Shown: positions 17,397-27,595, counted from the first letter of the stretch. The stretch: DNA of 64,000 nt from an uncultured Collinsella sp. (GCA_902472315.1 CABRNM010000001.1:1-64000), one strand, 5' to 3'. A program made the numbers and translations. Notes: generated by a model not told the origin, from the sequence alone.

Positions 17397-20300
17397 CTAC
17401 GAACGACGAATGACCTCGGTCACGACCTCGGACACCGTGGCGATATTTGTCGGATTGACGTTGTACGGCAGATCGTCCTCGGTGTGAGCGCACGCCAAAC
17501 GTGGACCGTCGACGCCGGCAATGGTAAGGGCGCGTCGGCTTGCCTCGAGCGCAGCATAGGCATCGGTCTTGGCATAGGGCATCTCAAATGCACCGCAATC
17601 GACATGGAACGACTTGCACACCTTGTTGACCAAGTTCATGATGCGTCGGTCACCCTTGAGCAACTGCTGCTCGCCCTCGACCGTCACGACCGAAAGCCTA
17701 CCGGCACCAATGGACTCAAGGTTGATAAAGAACACGCCGCGGAGCTTGTCGCGATGCGCGGCCAGGAACTCCTTCATGCCGGCGCCGTCACAATCGGAAG
17801 CGCCTGTAGCCACAAACCAGATGTCGTGGCCAAGCAGCTCATCATCACCCATGGAGGCAACGGCAGCGAGCATATCCTCGGCGGAAGCTCCATCGGAAGA
17901 CGTGGCGCCACCCTTCCAGCCGTCGTCATCCTCGAAGTTATCCCACGAGCCGATACCGCGACCAGACTTCTTGGCGTCGTAATCATCCTCGACGCCAAGC
18001 CAATCGCTCATGCTGTCCTGCTCGTTTTTCTTTTTGCGACCGAACAGACCGCCCAAGCCGCGCTTTTGCGGTTTGGCGGCGGGGGCGGCAGGAGCCGAGA
18101 TAGTCTCAAGCGGCTGAACATCCGAGGTGACCGGCATGGGGGGAACAACCGGAGCCGATGTGGGCTCGGGACCCTGTGCCGTCGCGAAGGGATCGTTGAC
18201 CTGAGCCGCAGGGTCGGGAAGGTCGAACAGCGAGGTGCGCGAGGCGACATTGGCCTGCTGCATCGAAGGCATCGAGGGATCGGGGACCGAGGCCAGCGGA
18301 GACGCAGAGGGCATGGGAGCCGGCGCGGATGCCGGGTCGGGAACATTCATGTTCGGGCGCGGCGACGCCTGAGACGAGATCTGAGCCATCAGAGCATCGA
18401 CCGTCTCGGCCTGCGACGGAGCAGCATTGGCAACCGTGGCGCCGGGATCACTCGGCGCGGGCATGGTGAAGATCTGCGTAGAGTAGGGCCTCGACTCATC
18501 CGCCTGCGGAGCTTCGGGGGCCACGGGCTCAGGCTCTTGCTCGGAGCTGTCCGCAGCGACCTGTTCCGCCGCAGATTGATCCTCGACCGTATCGGGCGCA
18601 GCGGGCTCGTCCTCGACAGGAGCGGAAAGGGGCTCGGCGATAGCGGTGCCCTGCTTCTCAAACGTCATCGTGGCATCAAACGACACAGTGCTGTCGACCG
18701 GCTGTTGGGTTTCGAAAGTCGCCGTCTCCCCGGCAACATCCGCAGGCGAAGGCTGCGGCGTCTCGAAAGACGTCGTGGCGTCGGCAACATCGACGGATAC
18801 CGGCTGCTCGGCGTCGTTTTGCTCAAATTCCTGTGCCGCGCGCTCACGCTCGGCCTCGGCCGCCTGTTGCTGGGCTGCAGCCTCGCGCTCGGCCGCCTCG
18901 CGGGCAGCAGTACGCTTTTCCTCAAAGTCGTCAACGAGTTTCTTGCCCTTTTCGAATGCCCCCTTAAAGAAATGGGAGGCGCTGGCACCGATCGAAGAAA
19001 ACGCGGAAGCGATATCGGCATGGGGCGTCGTCACCGGAAGCTCGGCAGAAAAATCGGTGTCGTTCTCGTAGGACACACGCTGCGGATACGCATCGTAGTC
19101 GTCCTCGGTATTATCGAGCTCCTCGGGCGCCGGGGCAGGCGCCATGACGTCCAGACCGGCTGCGGGATCGATAGCAGTCTCCGCATCGGCTTCCGTCTCG
19201 ATGGCATTGGCCTCATCGGGCTGCGCGGCCACGACCGGATCGGGCTGGGGCGCGGGCTCGAACGTCGGCTCCTCGCCCTCTTCGTAATCGAGCGTACAGG
19301 ACTCGGGAAGCATTCCCAGGGCACGGATGGCACCCGAGCCAAACCGGATGTTGCCGGCGGCATTGCGATAAAGCTTGGGCTCGGGCTCGGCCTGCTCGGC
19401 CGCGGCAGGCTCCTCTGCCGACTCGGCAGTGGACTCGTCTGCAACGGGCTCCTCGGCCGGAATATCTTGGACCTGGGACTCGGGTGCGATGACGCCAATC
19501 AGGGTCTCGTCGGCAGAAGCACCTTCGAATCCATCGATTTGCTCATCAAAAGCCTCGCCCTGGTCACCCTCGGGAGCGACCGACTGGCCATACTCATCCT
19601 CGGTATAGGCAGGCTCTTCGTACTCGATGGTATTGCCGTAATCATTTTGCTGCTGGGCCGCGGCGTACTCGGCTGCCGCGCGCGCCATCTCCTCGGCGCG
19701 ACGCTTCTGCTCGCCAAAATACGTGTCAAACGGAATATCGTCGGGGAACTCGTTCTCACCCTGATAAGGGGCGACGTTATCCATGACACCCAGCATGGCG
19801 GCAACAGAGGACTTGTTGCAAACCGAGCCGGACGTGTAGGGAAGGACAAAACGATTGGAAATGATATTGGCGGCATTGGCGAGCGCCACAAGAGAGGCAA
19901 GAATCGCGACAATCCACAGCAAGACCTTCAGCACACCGGGAAGAGGCAAGATGCGCAGGATGGCAATAGCCGCGGGAGCAATCGTGGCAACCGGGAGCAA
20001 CTTGGCGATCAGCGCTCGATACGGCGCATAGGGCTCGCGAGCGAGCAGTTCGGCGCGCGGGGAGTCATAGTGCGCGACGACGACAACCGGGCGATTGCGC
20101 GGAGAGGCAAGCGGGCCCGACGCCTTGTGGTAGGCGATGACGTTTTGGCTCACGCCCGTCTTGCCCAGGCGCGAGATCACGGGGCGCCCGGTTCGCTCGA
20201 GCACATAGAGCACGGCTCCGACAATGGCCAACAGGGTGCCGACTAAGCCGATACCGCCACCGATGCCCATAAGCAGGGCACCGGCAAATGCCAGAATGCC

Positions 20301-20483
20301 CGTAACGGCAAACGCCATCCTGCTCGGCGCGGGAGCATTAAACTCCTGCACCTCGGGATCAAAGCCGTGGTTGCGGAAAATTTGAGCGATATCTTCGGCA
20401 GCCAAGCGCTCTTCTTCGCTGCACGCCGGCGTGATGCCAGTGTTCTGCAACAGGTGGTTAATATAGTTCTGGGTGTTCGCCAT
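17397..20483 (-). CDS. M28-peptidase-like membrane protein with a large disordered insert
   Basis: 1028 residues. N-terminal part: two hydrophobic segments (about 55-100), an M28-type 'VVVVAHYDSPRAE' with the HxD metal motif, and two further membrane segments (about 180-230). A ~550-residue Ala/Pro/Glu/Asp-rich, low-complexity stretch follows. The C-terminal part resumes the peptidase fold ('GHDIWFVATGASDCDGAGMKEF', 'FFINLESIGAG', 'RLACAHTEDDLPYNV'). The catalytic Glu-Glu pair normally after 'TGA' is SDCD here, so peptidase activity is doubtful. The ATG at 20483 has GGAG; 50 upstream codons are excluded. Role unknown; it may be a degenerate or regulatory M28 membrane protein. Confidence 0.75.
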   Translation of the reverse strand: MANTQNYINHLLQNTGITPACSEEERLAAEDIAQIFRNHGFDPEVQEFNAPAPSRMAFAVTGILAFAGALLMGIGGGIGLVGTLLAIVGAVLYVLERTGRPVISRLGKTGVSQNVIAYHKASGPLASPRNRPVVVVAHYDSPRAELLAREPYAPYRALIAKLLPVATIAPAAIAILRILPLPGVLKVLLWIVAILASLVALANAANIISNRFVLPYTSGSVCNKSSVAAMLGVMDNVAPYQGENEFPDDIPFDTYFGEQKRRAEEMARAAAEYAAAQQQNDYGNTIEYEEPAYTEDEYGQSVAPEGDQGEAFDEQIDGFEGASADETLIGVIAPESQVQDIPAEEPVADESTAESAEEPAAAEQAEPEPKLYRNAAGNIRFGSGAIRALGMLPESCTLDYEEGEEPTFEPAPQPDPVVAAQPDEANAIETEADAETAIDPAAGLDVMAPAPAPEELDNTEDDYDAYPQRVSYENDTDFSAELPVTTPHADIASAFSSIGASASHFFKGAFEKGKKLVDDFEEKRTAAREAAEREAAAQQQAAEAERERAAQEFEQNDAEQPVSVDVADATTSFETPQPSPADVAGETATFETQQPVDSTVSFDATMTFEKQGTAIAEPLSAPVEDEPAAPDTVEDQSAAEQVAADSSEQEPEPVAPEAPQADESRPYSTQIFTMPAPSDPGATVANAAPSQAETVDALMAQISSQASPRPNMNVPDPASAPAPMPSASPLASVPDPSMPSMQQANVASRTSLFDLPDPAAQVNDPFATAQGPEPTSAPVVPPMPVTSDVQPLETISAPAAPAAKPQKRGLGGLFGRKKKNEQDSMSDWLGVEDDYDAKKSGRGIGSWDNFEDDDGWKGGATSSDGASAEDMLAAVASMGDDELLGHDIWFVATGASDCDGAGMKEFLAAHRDKLRGVFFINLESIGAGRLSVVTVEGEQQLLKGDRRIMNLVNKVCKSFHVDCGAFEMPYAKTDAYAALEASRRALTIAGVDGPRLACAHTEDDLPYNVNPTNIATVSEVVTEVIRRS

Positions 20484-20680
20484 ATGCGCTCCACATCCAT
20501 AATCCGACAAATAGGCCCAATGTATGCACATTAGAACCGTATATAGTCGAAAGTATACCCCGAGCGGGCGCAAACGGCCGAATTCTGGGCATCTTAACGC
20601 CCCAAGCGGACAAGGATATAGCCTAATCTCCATATCGGACTAAAATCATGGCATCAGACACCTTCCCATGCGAGGATTCT

Positions 20681-21703
20681 ATGACGGCAAGCGATACAAC
20701 CGTAACGAATAAAAAGGGGGCGCCGGGGCCCGGTTTCGACAAGACCGCCCAGCGCATCCTCAATCTGTTCTTTGTCCTCAACAGCTCTCCCGAGCCATTG
20801 ACCACGGAGCAAATTGTCCTGGATTCCGATCTTGGCTATGGGTCGGGCAATATCGACTCGGACAAGCGCAAGTTTCGCCGCGATCGCGAAAAACTCCTCG
20901 AACGCGGAATCACGATCAAGGAAGTCCGCGCAGCAGGCGCCCAAGAAACCGAAGAAAGCGCATGGACCATCGATCGCGAGCACACGTTTGCGGCCGGTGG
21001 CCTCATCACCGCAGACGACGCGGACATCTTGCTCGACGCTATCGACCAGACCCTTGCGACCGGTTCGGCCGCGTTTGCCACGCCGCTTGCAGACATACGC
21101 TCCAAGATCGCCTACCTCACCGGCGCATCGACCGCAGAAGAGCCTCCCGCCCGTCGCTCACCCGCCGTCGATGCGGTGTGGAGCGCTTTCGCCGAACGCT
21201 GCGCACTGCGCTTTTTGTATCAAAACGGGCACGGAGAGCAAAAAGAGCGCACCGTTTGCGTATACGGCATGTTCGAGCACGAGGGCGTGGCGTATTTTTG
21301 CGGACTCGACAACGCCACCGATGAAATCAGGACGTTTCGCTGCGACCGCATCGTTCGCGCATGGCGCCCCTCGAAGGCCTACTCCATCCCCGCCGACTTT
21401 AACCTGAACGATCGCCTGTTCTTTGAGTTTGATTTTGCCGATTGCAAGCCCGTTATGGCGACCTTTTCGTTTGCCCCGCAAGCCCAGGCCGACATGGTCA
21501 GCGGCCTAACGCGCGGTCGCGGGGAGCTCACACACACCGAAGAAGGTTGGACCTGGACCGTCGGCGTGCGCGACCTTAATGCCGCTGCCTCGTTTTGTAT
21601 GGAGCACGCCATGGACGGCATGAGACCCGTTGCCCCCGATGCACTTAAACTGGCGTGGAACCACCTCATCGAAAGGACGGTGCACGAGCATGCCCGCGCG
21701 TAA
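20681..21703 (+). CDS. WYL-domain transcriptional regulator (first of pair)
   Basis: 340 residues. N-terminal winged-helix DNA-binding region ('KTAQRILNLFFVLNSSPEPLTTEQI') and a C-terminal WYL domain ('LRFLYQNGHGEQKERTVCVYGMFEHEGVAYFCGLDN'). The ATG at 20681 has a GAGG six bases upstream and is preferred over the ATG 33 bp earlier. It overlaps the second WYL gene by 14 bp. Adjacent WYL pairs are the hallmark of PafB/PafC, the DNA-damage activator of actinobacteria; that assignment is an inference from arrangement and length. Confidence 0.85.
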   Translation: MTASDTTVTNKKGAPGPGFDKTAQRILNLFFVLNSSPEPLTTEQIVLDSDLGYGSGNIDSDKRKFRRDREKLLERGITIKEVRAAGAQETEESAWTIDREHTFAAGGLITADDADILLDAIDQTLATGSAAFATPLADIRSKIAYLTGASTAEEPPARRSPAVDAVWSAFAERCALRFLYQNGHGEQKERTVCVYGMFEHEGVAYFCGLDNATDEIRTFRCDRIVRAWRPSKAYSIPADFNLNDRLFFEFDFADCKPVMATFSFAPQAQADMVSGLTRGRGELTHTEEGWTWTVGVRDLNAAASFCMEHAMDGMRPVAPDALKLAWNHLIERTVHEHARA

Positions 21704-22607
21704 ACTCACCAGCGAGCAAAGGCTCTCGCGTGCAATTGACATCATGGAAGCCCTCTACGCTGCCGGCGAGACCGGTATGACACGAGGGGATATCTGCAAC
21801 CGTTTTGATATCACGGGTGCGGCGCTCGACGAAATTATCGATATCGTCTCGACCCTCGCTGACCGTGAGTCGGGAGCACGCATCATCTGCGAACGCCACG
21901 GCGAGTGCATCATCCTGACAGGCGATGCGGGGCGTGTGCTGCCCTTGCGCCTAAGTGCCGCCGAAGGTGTCGTGCTCAACCACGAACTCGAATCGATGGG
22001 AATCGACTCTCGGGCAGCAGAGCGTATCCGACACGCCCTCCTACCCGAGAAACTCGGCTACAACCAGCGCGTTGTCGATACCGTTGCCCGAGGATCACAC
22101 TGGCAACAGCTGAACTGCGCGATTCAAGACGGCGTTCGATGCCGCATCATCTACCGTTCGATAGACGACACACGACCGCGTGAGCGTCTCATCGACCCCC
22201 TGCGCATCGCGACGCATGGCGACCAAACATATCTGATTGCCTGGGATGTCGAAGTCGATGAGCAGCGCTCCTACCGCATGGACAAAATCGAAGGCCTTAC
22301 CCTTACCGACGATTCTGTGGAGCGCCACGCGCCCGCGTCCGCATCCCTCCACGAATCCCTTTCCCAAGCGGAGCAGAGCGCAAAACTCCTCATGCCGCTC
22401 GACATGGCAGAGCGCCTAGACTGGGCCGGCATCATGTCGATTGAGCCAAACGGGGCAGACATGGCAACGGTGACCGTGCGTTATGGGTCAGAGCACTGGC
22501 TGTTCTGCCAGGTAATCGCAGCGGGCGGAGCCATCCGCATACTGGATGACCCCGCCTCGGCAAAGCGTCTATGCGATATGGCGAAAAGCCTGACCTGCCT
22601 GTTTTAA
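21690..22607 (+). CDS. WYL-domain transcriptional regulator (second of pair)
   Basis: 305 residues. Helix-turn-helix N-terminus ('SEQRLSRAIDIMEALYAAGETGMTRGDICNRFDITGAAL') and WYL core ('RCRIIYRSIDDTRPRERLIDPLRIATHGDQTYLIAWDVE'). The ATG at 21690 lies inside the end of the first WYL gene, giving translational coupling. Its stop overlaps the stop of the convergent helicase gene. Likely forms a heterodimer with the first gene product, as PafB and PafC do. Confidence 0.85.
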   Translation: MPARKLTSEQRLSRAIDIMEALYAAGETGMTRGDICNRFDITGAALDEIIDIVSTLADRESGARIICERHGECIILTGDAGRVLPLRLSAAEGVVLNHELESMGIDSRAAERIRHALLPEKLGYNQRVVDTVARGSHWQQLNCAIQDGVRCRIIYRSIDDTRPRERLIDPLRIATHGDQTYLIAWDVEVDEQRSYRMDKIEGLTLTDDSVERHAPASASLHESLSQAEQSAKLLMPLDMAERLDWAGIMSIEPNGADMATVTVRYGSEHWLFCQVIAAGGAIRILDDPASAKRLCDMAKSLTCLF

Positions 22608-25498
22608 CGGCGTCGCTCGTGGCGTGCACGCCACAGCTGCAAATAATGACCGATCTGTGCCGACTCGATACGCTGGTAGGAAGTCGTGGGCAGCGACGTC
22701 AAGAACTTCTTGCCGTAGCCCTTTGTCACCAAGCGCGGATCTGCCAAGATGAGCACGCCGCAATCGGTCGACGAGCGAATGAGACGGCCGGCGGCTTGCT
22801 TGACTTCGAGCACCGCCTCGGGCAGCGAGTAGCGCGCCCAGGCGCGGTCTTCGCGCAGGTTGCGCTCGCACGAAAGAGGATCCGTGGGACTCGAAAACGG
22901 CAACTTGGGGATAATGACGCAGCGCAGCGTCTCGCCGCTGGCGTCAAAGCCCTCCCAAAAGGCCTTGAGCGCAAAGAGCGATGAGGTCGGCTCGTTGATA
23001 AACCGATCGCGCAGGCGACGCGGGGACGAGTTGCGCTGTTGGCAATTGAGCTCCAGGCCCGCTCGCGCCAATTTGGGCTCGACGCGGGCATACAGGTCCT
23101 CCATATCGCGCCTGTTAGTGAAGAGCGTGAGCACCGATCCACCCATGGCGAGATGGGCATCGACCAGCACACGCTCGAGCGCTGACAGATAGCGCTCGCG
23201 ATCGCGCGGATCGGGAATGTCCCCCGCCACGACCACAGCCATATTCGAGTCAAAGTCATAGCTCGAATCCAGGTGCAGCGATGAGGATGTCGACGCACCG
23301 ATGCGATCGAGGCCGACGGCATGGTTGAAATGCTCAAAGCTCTTGGACACCGTCATGGTCGCCGAAGCGAAGATTGCCGTGTGCACCTCGGGCAGCCACT
23401 CGTTCGCCAGGGCCTCGCCGATATCGATGCGCTCGGCGGTCATAGACTCCCCGCCCGCGCGCAGCCGACGGTTCACCTGCAGCGAGTACACGTAGTGCTC
23501 ATCCGTACCCTCAATGATGAGTTTGAGGTTCTCGGCCAGCTCGTGCAGGCGGCGCGAGATATCGCCCAAGTCGACAACAACCTCGGGCTTGTCGGCGGCG
23601 ACGGCTTGCACCAGCGCGTCGACGCTCTTGTCAGCTCGTTCCAATGCATCGATGGCAGCGTAGGCCGACGGTAAGAAATCATGCCAGTCGTCAGATTCGC
23701 GCAGCTCGGGGCCAATCCATAGATTGGCATTGTCATAACCCCCACGGGCACGGCGGCCGAGCTCGCGAACGCCATCGAACACATCGGCGATTGCCATGCT
23801 CGCGCGCGCAACCGTCGACGTCGCCTTGGCAGTAAGGCCCAGATAGAGCGTAGAGCCCTCGGAGGTTGCCAAATCACGGGAAACCTGGCTTAGCGCACCG
23901 GTGCTCGAGCCACCCAGGCGCTCAAACAGAACGCGTGATTCGTCCGCCGACACCACGCGCGCCCACTGACGGCGCGCCTCGCGCTCGATAGAATGGGCCT
24001 CGTCGACCACCCAGTGACGAATCGGAGGCAAAATCCTGCCCTCGGCCGCAACATTGCGGAACAGCAGGGAATGGTTGGTGACCACCACATCGGCATGCGC
24101 CGCACGACGGCGAGCGCCGTGGACCAAACATTTATCAGGGAAAAACGGGCAGAGGCGGCGAGCACACTCGCGCGAGGCCGTCGTAAAGTCGGGGCGGTTG
24201 ACGCTGCGCCACCGAATGCCAAGCGAGTCGAGGTCGCCATCGGCTGATTGGCAAACGTACGCCATAATGACCGCGACCGCCGTGAGCGTGTCCGCCGGAT
24301 CGCGCTTGGTGGTAATCTCGACCTGGCCGCGGCTCATGCGCTCAAGCTTGCGCAGGCACGGATAGTGGTCATACCCCTTGAGAGCGCAAAATGACAGACC
24401 ACCTTCCAGTTGCTCGGCAAGTTTTGGCAGCTCATGGTACATGAGCTGGTCGGCAAGATTGTTCGATTTGGTCGCAATACCAACCGTGATGTTGTTACGG
24501 CGTGCTGCCTCGGCAAAAGGCACCAGATAGGCCATCGATTTGCCGACGCCTGTGCCCGCCTCAATTACACGATGAGTGCCCGTGACCAGCGCATCGCGGA
24601 CCTCGAGCGCCATCGCGATCTGCTCATCACGCGGCTCGTAAGTGGGATATATGCGATTGACCAGGCCACCCGGCGCATAGTCTGCCTCAATCTCCTCACG
24701 ACTCGGCATCTTGAGGACCGGTAGCTCGTCGGCGTCCACCCGATCGTCGGCGCGATCGGCCTTGAGAACGTCAGCACGAGCGGCGCTGAGAGAGAAGATG
24801 GAACCGGGGTTCTGCCCTGCCAAGAATGAGAAGATAGGACGATAGGACCAAGGCACATCCGGATGCATGTCGGCTAGGCGCGCCATGAGGCCCTGGGGCA
24901 AGTCGGTGAGCGCCACGAGCAACACGCGCCATACGCCACACAGGGCGTCGACGTCGGCATTGGCACGGTGTGATACCGAGTCACAGCCAAACAGATCGGC
25001 CATAAAAGACAGCTTGTGCGAGGCCAGGCGCGGAAGCGCGATTCGCGACAGCGCCAGCGAATCGATCCAAATATCGCTCACGTTGACGCCGCCTTTGACC
25101 GACTCGATAAACGAGCGGTCGAACGTGGCGTTATGTGCGATCACCGGGCAACCACCGACAAAATCGGCGAGAGCGGCGACGGCCTCAACGGCCGACGGGG
25201 CATCTGCCACATCGGCATTTGTAATGCTCGTGAGCTCGGTAATCTCGGCGGGAATCAGCTGCTTGGGATGCACGAAGGTATCGAAACGGTCGACGATCTC
25301 GCGGCCCGAAAGACGGGCCGCCGAGATCTCGATCAGCTCATTGTCCTGCACCGAAAGACCTGTGGTCTCGGTATCGAGGACAATCACATCTTCCTCGATA
25401 AGGCCGAAGGACTGCGTTTTGGCGCGTTCGGCTAGCGTGGCATAGGAGTCGATGACAAACTGCGGCGTTCCTGACGAAACCGCGTCCTCGATTAGCAT
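22604..25498 (-). CDS. DinG-type helicase with N-terminal DEDD exonuclease domain
   Basis: 964 residues. N-terminal 3'-5' exonuclease of the DnaQ/epsilon fold ('VIVLDTETTGLSVQDNELIEI', 'CPVIAHNATFDRSF', 'HRANADVDAL'). The DinG/XPD-like helicase follows, with Walker A 'EAGTGVGKSMAYL', a cysteine cluster for a 4Fe-4S site ('CARRLCPFFPDKC' plus an upstream Cys), 'VVTNHSLL', a DEAH box in 'WVVDEAHSIE' and C-terminal motif VI 'VKQAAGRLIRS'. Such fusions are common in Firmicutes and actinobacteria and are thought to act in DNA repair or structured-DNA resolution. Its start overlaps the ddl stop, so it follows ddl in one transcript. Distinct from the single-domain E. coli DinG. Confidence 0.9.
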   Translation of the reverse strand: MLIEDAVSSGTPQFVIDSYATLAERAKTQSFGLIEEDVIVLDTETTGLSVQDNELIEISAARLSGREIVDRFDTFVHPKQLIPAEITELTSITNADVADAPSAVEAVAALADFVGGCPVIAHNATFDRSFIESVKGGVNVSDIWIDSLALSRIALPRLASHKLSFMADLFGCDSVSHRANADVDALCGVWRVLLVALTDLPQGLMARLADMHPDVPWSYRPIFSFLAGQNPGSIFSLSAARADVLKADRADDRVDADELPVLKMPSREEIEADYAPGGLVNRIYPTYEPRDEQIAMALEVRDALVTGTHRVIEAGTGVGKSMAYLVPFAEAARRNNITVGIATKSNNLADQLMYHELPKLAEQLEGGLSFCALKGYDHYPCLRKLERMSRGQVEITTKRDPADTLTAVAVIMAYVCQSADGDLDSLGIRWRSVNRPDFTTASRECARRLCPFFPDKCLVHGARRRAAHADVVVTNHSLLFRNVAAEGRILPPIRHWVVDEAHSIEREARRQWARVVSADESRVLFERLGGSSTGALSQVSRDLATSEGSTLYLGLTAKATSTVARASMAIADVFDGVRELGRRARGGYDNANLWIGPELRESDDWHDFLPSAYAAIDALERADKSVDALVQAVAADKPEVVVDLGDISRRLHELAENLKLIIEGTDEHYVYSLQVNRRLRAGGESMTAERIDIGEALANEWLPEVHTAIFASATMTVSKSFEHFNHAVGLDRIGASTSSSLHLDSSYDFDSNMAVVVAGDIPDPRDRERYLSALERVLVDAHLAMGGSVLTLFTNRRDMEDLYARVEPKLARAGLELNCQQRNSSPRRLRDRFINEPTSSLFALKAFWEGFDASGETLRCVIIPKLPFSSPTDPLSCERNLREDRAWARYSLPEAVLEVKQAAGRLIRSSTDCGVLILADPRLVTKGYGKKFLTSLPTTSYQRIESAQIGHYLQLWRARHERRR

Positions 25499-26457
25499 GC
25501 AATGCCCGCTCGACGAAGGCCCATACGGATTAGGCTGTCACAGACCTGCGGGAACGTTATGTCGTCGGTGTGGCGGATCTCATCCGGATACAGCGACGTA
25601 TCGGTCATGCCGGGAATGGTATTGGTCTCGAGGATGACGGGGCCGTCCTCACTCACGATAAAGTCGCTGCGCGAGATACCCAGGCAACCGAGCGCCTTGT
25701 GAGCGGCACAGGCAAGCTCCTGGGCACGAGCGTAATTCTCGGGCGAAATCTGCGCCGGAATGCGATGGATGTCTGTAGGGTCGACATACTTCACGTCCAG
25801 ATCGTAGAACTCGCAGTCCTTGGGCTTACGAATCTCGACAATCGGCAGAGCGCGCACGTCGTCCTCGCCGTATACGCCGACGGTGATCTCGGTACCCTCG
25901 ATACACTTCTCGACCAGCACTTTGTCGCCGTACTCAAACGCCTTGGCGATTGCCGCGGGCAGCTCGGAGGGCTCATGGACCAGGGAAATGCCATAGCTGG
26001 AACCGTTGACGGCCGGCTTCACAAAGCAGCGCTCGCCACAAACCTCGACGATATGATCGATATCGACTTCATCGCCCACCTCGAGCGCGAGGCCGGGGGC
26101 AATAGGAATGCCCGCCTTGGCGTACAGGAGCTTAGAGACCTCCTTGTCGGCACCGCAGGCGCTGGCAAGCACGCCCGAGGCCGTGTAGGGGATACCAAGG
26201 GTCTCCATGGCACCCTGCATGGCGCCATCCTCACCGCCGGCGCCGTGCATGGCGATAAACGCCACATCGAAACCGCCACTCGCCATGGTTACCATAAAGT
26301 CATCAGCGGCCGTGTCGAGCAGCTCCACCGAGGTGTAGCCGGCCTCCTTCAGTGCCGCCACAACGTTCTTTCCCGAACTGAGCGAGATCTCGCGCTCAGC
26401 GGAATGACCGCCCGCCAAGACCGCTACGTGCATGTTCTCTAGGCTTTTACCCGGCAT
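25492..26457 (-). CDS. ddl: D-alanine--D-alanine ligase
   Basis: 321 residues. ATP-grasp enzyme joining two D-Ala for peptidoglycan. Visible: 'AVLAGGHSAEREISLSSG' (substrate loop), 'CFVKPAVNGSSYGISLV' (ATP loop), 'DLDVKYVDPTD' (omega loop) and the C-terminal 'DFIVSEDGPVILETNTIPGMT' metal/ATP site. A 'KYVDP' tyrosine where VanA-type enzymes have a different residue points to an ordinary D-Ala-D-Ala ligase. Start at 26457 has GGAGGAG upstream; an internal ATG at 26433 is less favoured. Confidence 0.95.
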   Translation of the reverse strand: MPGKSLENMHVAVLAGGHSAEREISLSSGKNVVAALKEAGYTSVELLDTAADDFMVTMASGGFDVAFIAMHGAGGEDGAMQGAMETLGIPYTASGVLASACGADKEVSKLLYAKAGIPIAPGLALEVGDEVDIDHIVEVCGERCFVKPAVNGSSYGISLVHEPSELPAAIAKAFEYGDKVLVEKCIEGTEITVGVYGEDDVRALPIVEIRKPKDCEFYDLDVKYVDPTDIHRIPAQISPENYARAQELACAAHKALGCLGISRSDFIVSEDGPVILETNTIPGMTDTSLYPDEIRHTDDITFPQVCDSLIRMGLRRAGIAC

Positions 26458-26542
26458 GGGCAGACTCCTCCTCTATAATTTCTGCAGCTGATACCATATT
26501 GTAGCGATACCCTCTACGTTTCCCCAAAATCGAAAGGCTTCC

Positions 26543-27595
26543 ATGAATCCCAGGACTAAATCTCAGGACATTCGCGACTTGAGCCAAAACGATATTCGCG
26601 AGCTCGTGGCCGAACTTGGCCAGCCCGCGTTCCGCGCGAAGCAGCTCATCGAATGGGTCTTTGAGAAGAACGTTTGTTCGTTTGACGATATGACCAACCT
26701 TCCCAAGGCTTTCCGCGAGCAGCTTAAAGAGGCTTTTGCCTTCGACACGCCGACTGAACTAACCAAGCAAGTTTCCAAAGATGGCTCACGCAAGTATCTG
26801 CTCGAGTACCACGACGGCGTTTCCGTCGAGACCGTCGGCATGCCCCGTCGTAACAAGCTTTCCGTCTGCGTTTCCACTCAGGCAGGCTGCGGCATGGGCT
26901 GTGCCTTTTGCGCCACCGGTCTCAACGGCCTCAAGCGCTCTCTGACCGCTCAAGAGATCGTCGACCAGGTACTTCATGTATCCAACGACTTTGGCGAGCG
27001 CGCCACGAGCGTTGTCTTCATGGGCCAGGGCGAGCCGTTTGCCAACTACGACGAGGTTCTCAAGGCGCTGCGAATCCTCAACGACCCCGATGGCATCGGT
27101 ATCGGCGCTCGTCACCTCACTGTCTCTACCAGTGGCGTTATTCCCGGTATTCGCAAATTTGCCGACATCCCTGAGCAGTTCACGCTTGCCGTTTCCTTGC
27201 ATTCCGCCATCCAGTCGACGCGCAATAAGCTCATGCCCGGTGTTAAGAAGTACACGCTGCTTCGCCTTCACGAGGCGCTTCAACTCTACACCGAGAAGAC
27301 TGGCCGCCGCCCGACCTATGAGTATGCCATGATCGAAGGCGTCAACGATACGAATCCCGAGATGCAGGCGCTCTGTGACTTCTGCGAGGGAACGTTGTGC
27401 CACGTTAACCTGATTCAGCTTAACGACATCGAGGGCAGCCCGCTCAAGCCGTCGCCGATTCATAAGGTTGAGGATCTTCAGCGTCGTCTTGAGTCCCGTG
27501 GCATCGAGACCACGATTCGTAACTCCCGTGGTAACGATATTGACGCCGCTTGCGGACAGCTGAAGCAGCGCTTCAAAGTTCAGAAGAACGCATAG
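26543..27595 (+). CDS. rlmN: Dual-specificity 23S rRNA/tRNA adenine-C2 methyltransferase
   Basis: 350 residues. Radical-SAM enzyme that methylates A2503 of 23S rRNA and A37 of some tRNAs. The CxxxCxxC cluster motif is in 'AGCGMGCAFCATG'; 'GQGEPFANYD' and 'LVSLH'-type blocks and a C-terminal conserved cysteine ('DIDAACGQL') are present, as in RlmN. Start ATG follows GAAAGG. The only plus-strand gene in the 22.6-33 kb block, facing away from ddl. Confidence 0.95.
   Translation: MNPRTKSQDIRDLSQNDIRELVAELGQPAFRAKQLIEWVFEKNVCSFDDMTNLPKAFREQLKEAFAFDTPTELTKQVSKDGSRKYLLEYHDGVSVETVGMPRRNKLSVCVSTQAGCGMGCAFCATGLNGLKRSLTAQEIVDQVLHVSNDFGERATSVVFMGQGEPFANYDEVLKALRILNDPDGIGIGARHLTVSTSGVIPGIRKFADIPEQFTLAVSLHSAIQSTRNKLMPGVKKYTLLRLHEALQLYTEKTGRRPTYEYAMIEGVNDTNPEMQALCDFCEGTLCHVNLIQLNDIEGSPLKPSPIHKVEDLQRRLESRGIETTIRNSRGNDIDAACGQLKQRFKVQKNA

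Noticed and set aside
17484..20246. 920-codon open frame antisense to the M28-like gene
   Set aside because: Its translation is Arg/Gly/Leu-biased, lacks any domain and mirrors the GC-rich codon positions of the true gene; no ribosome site.
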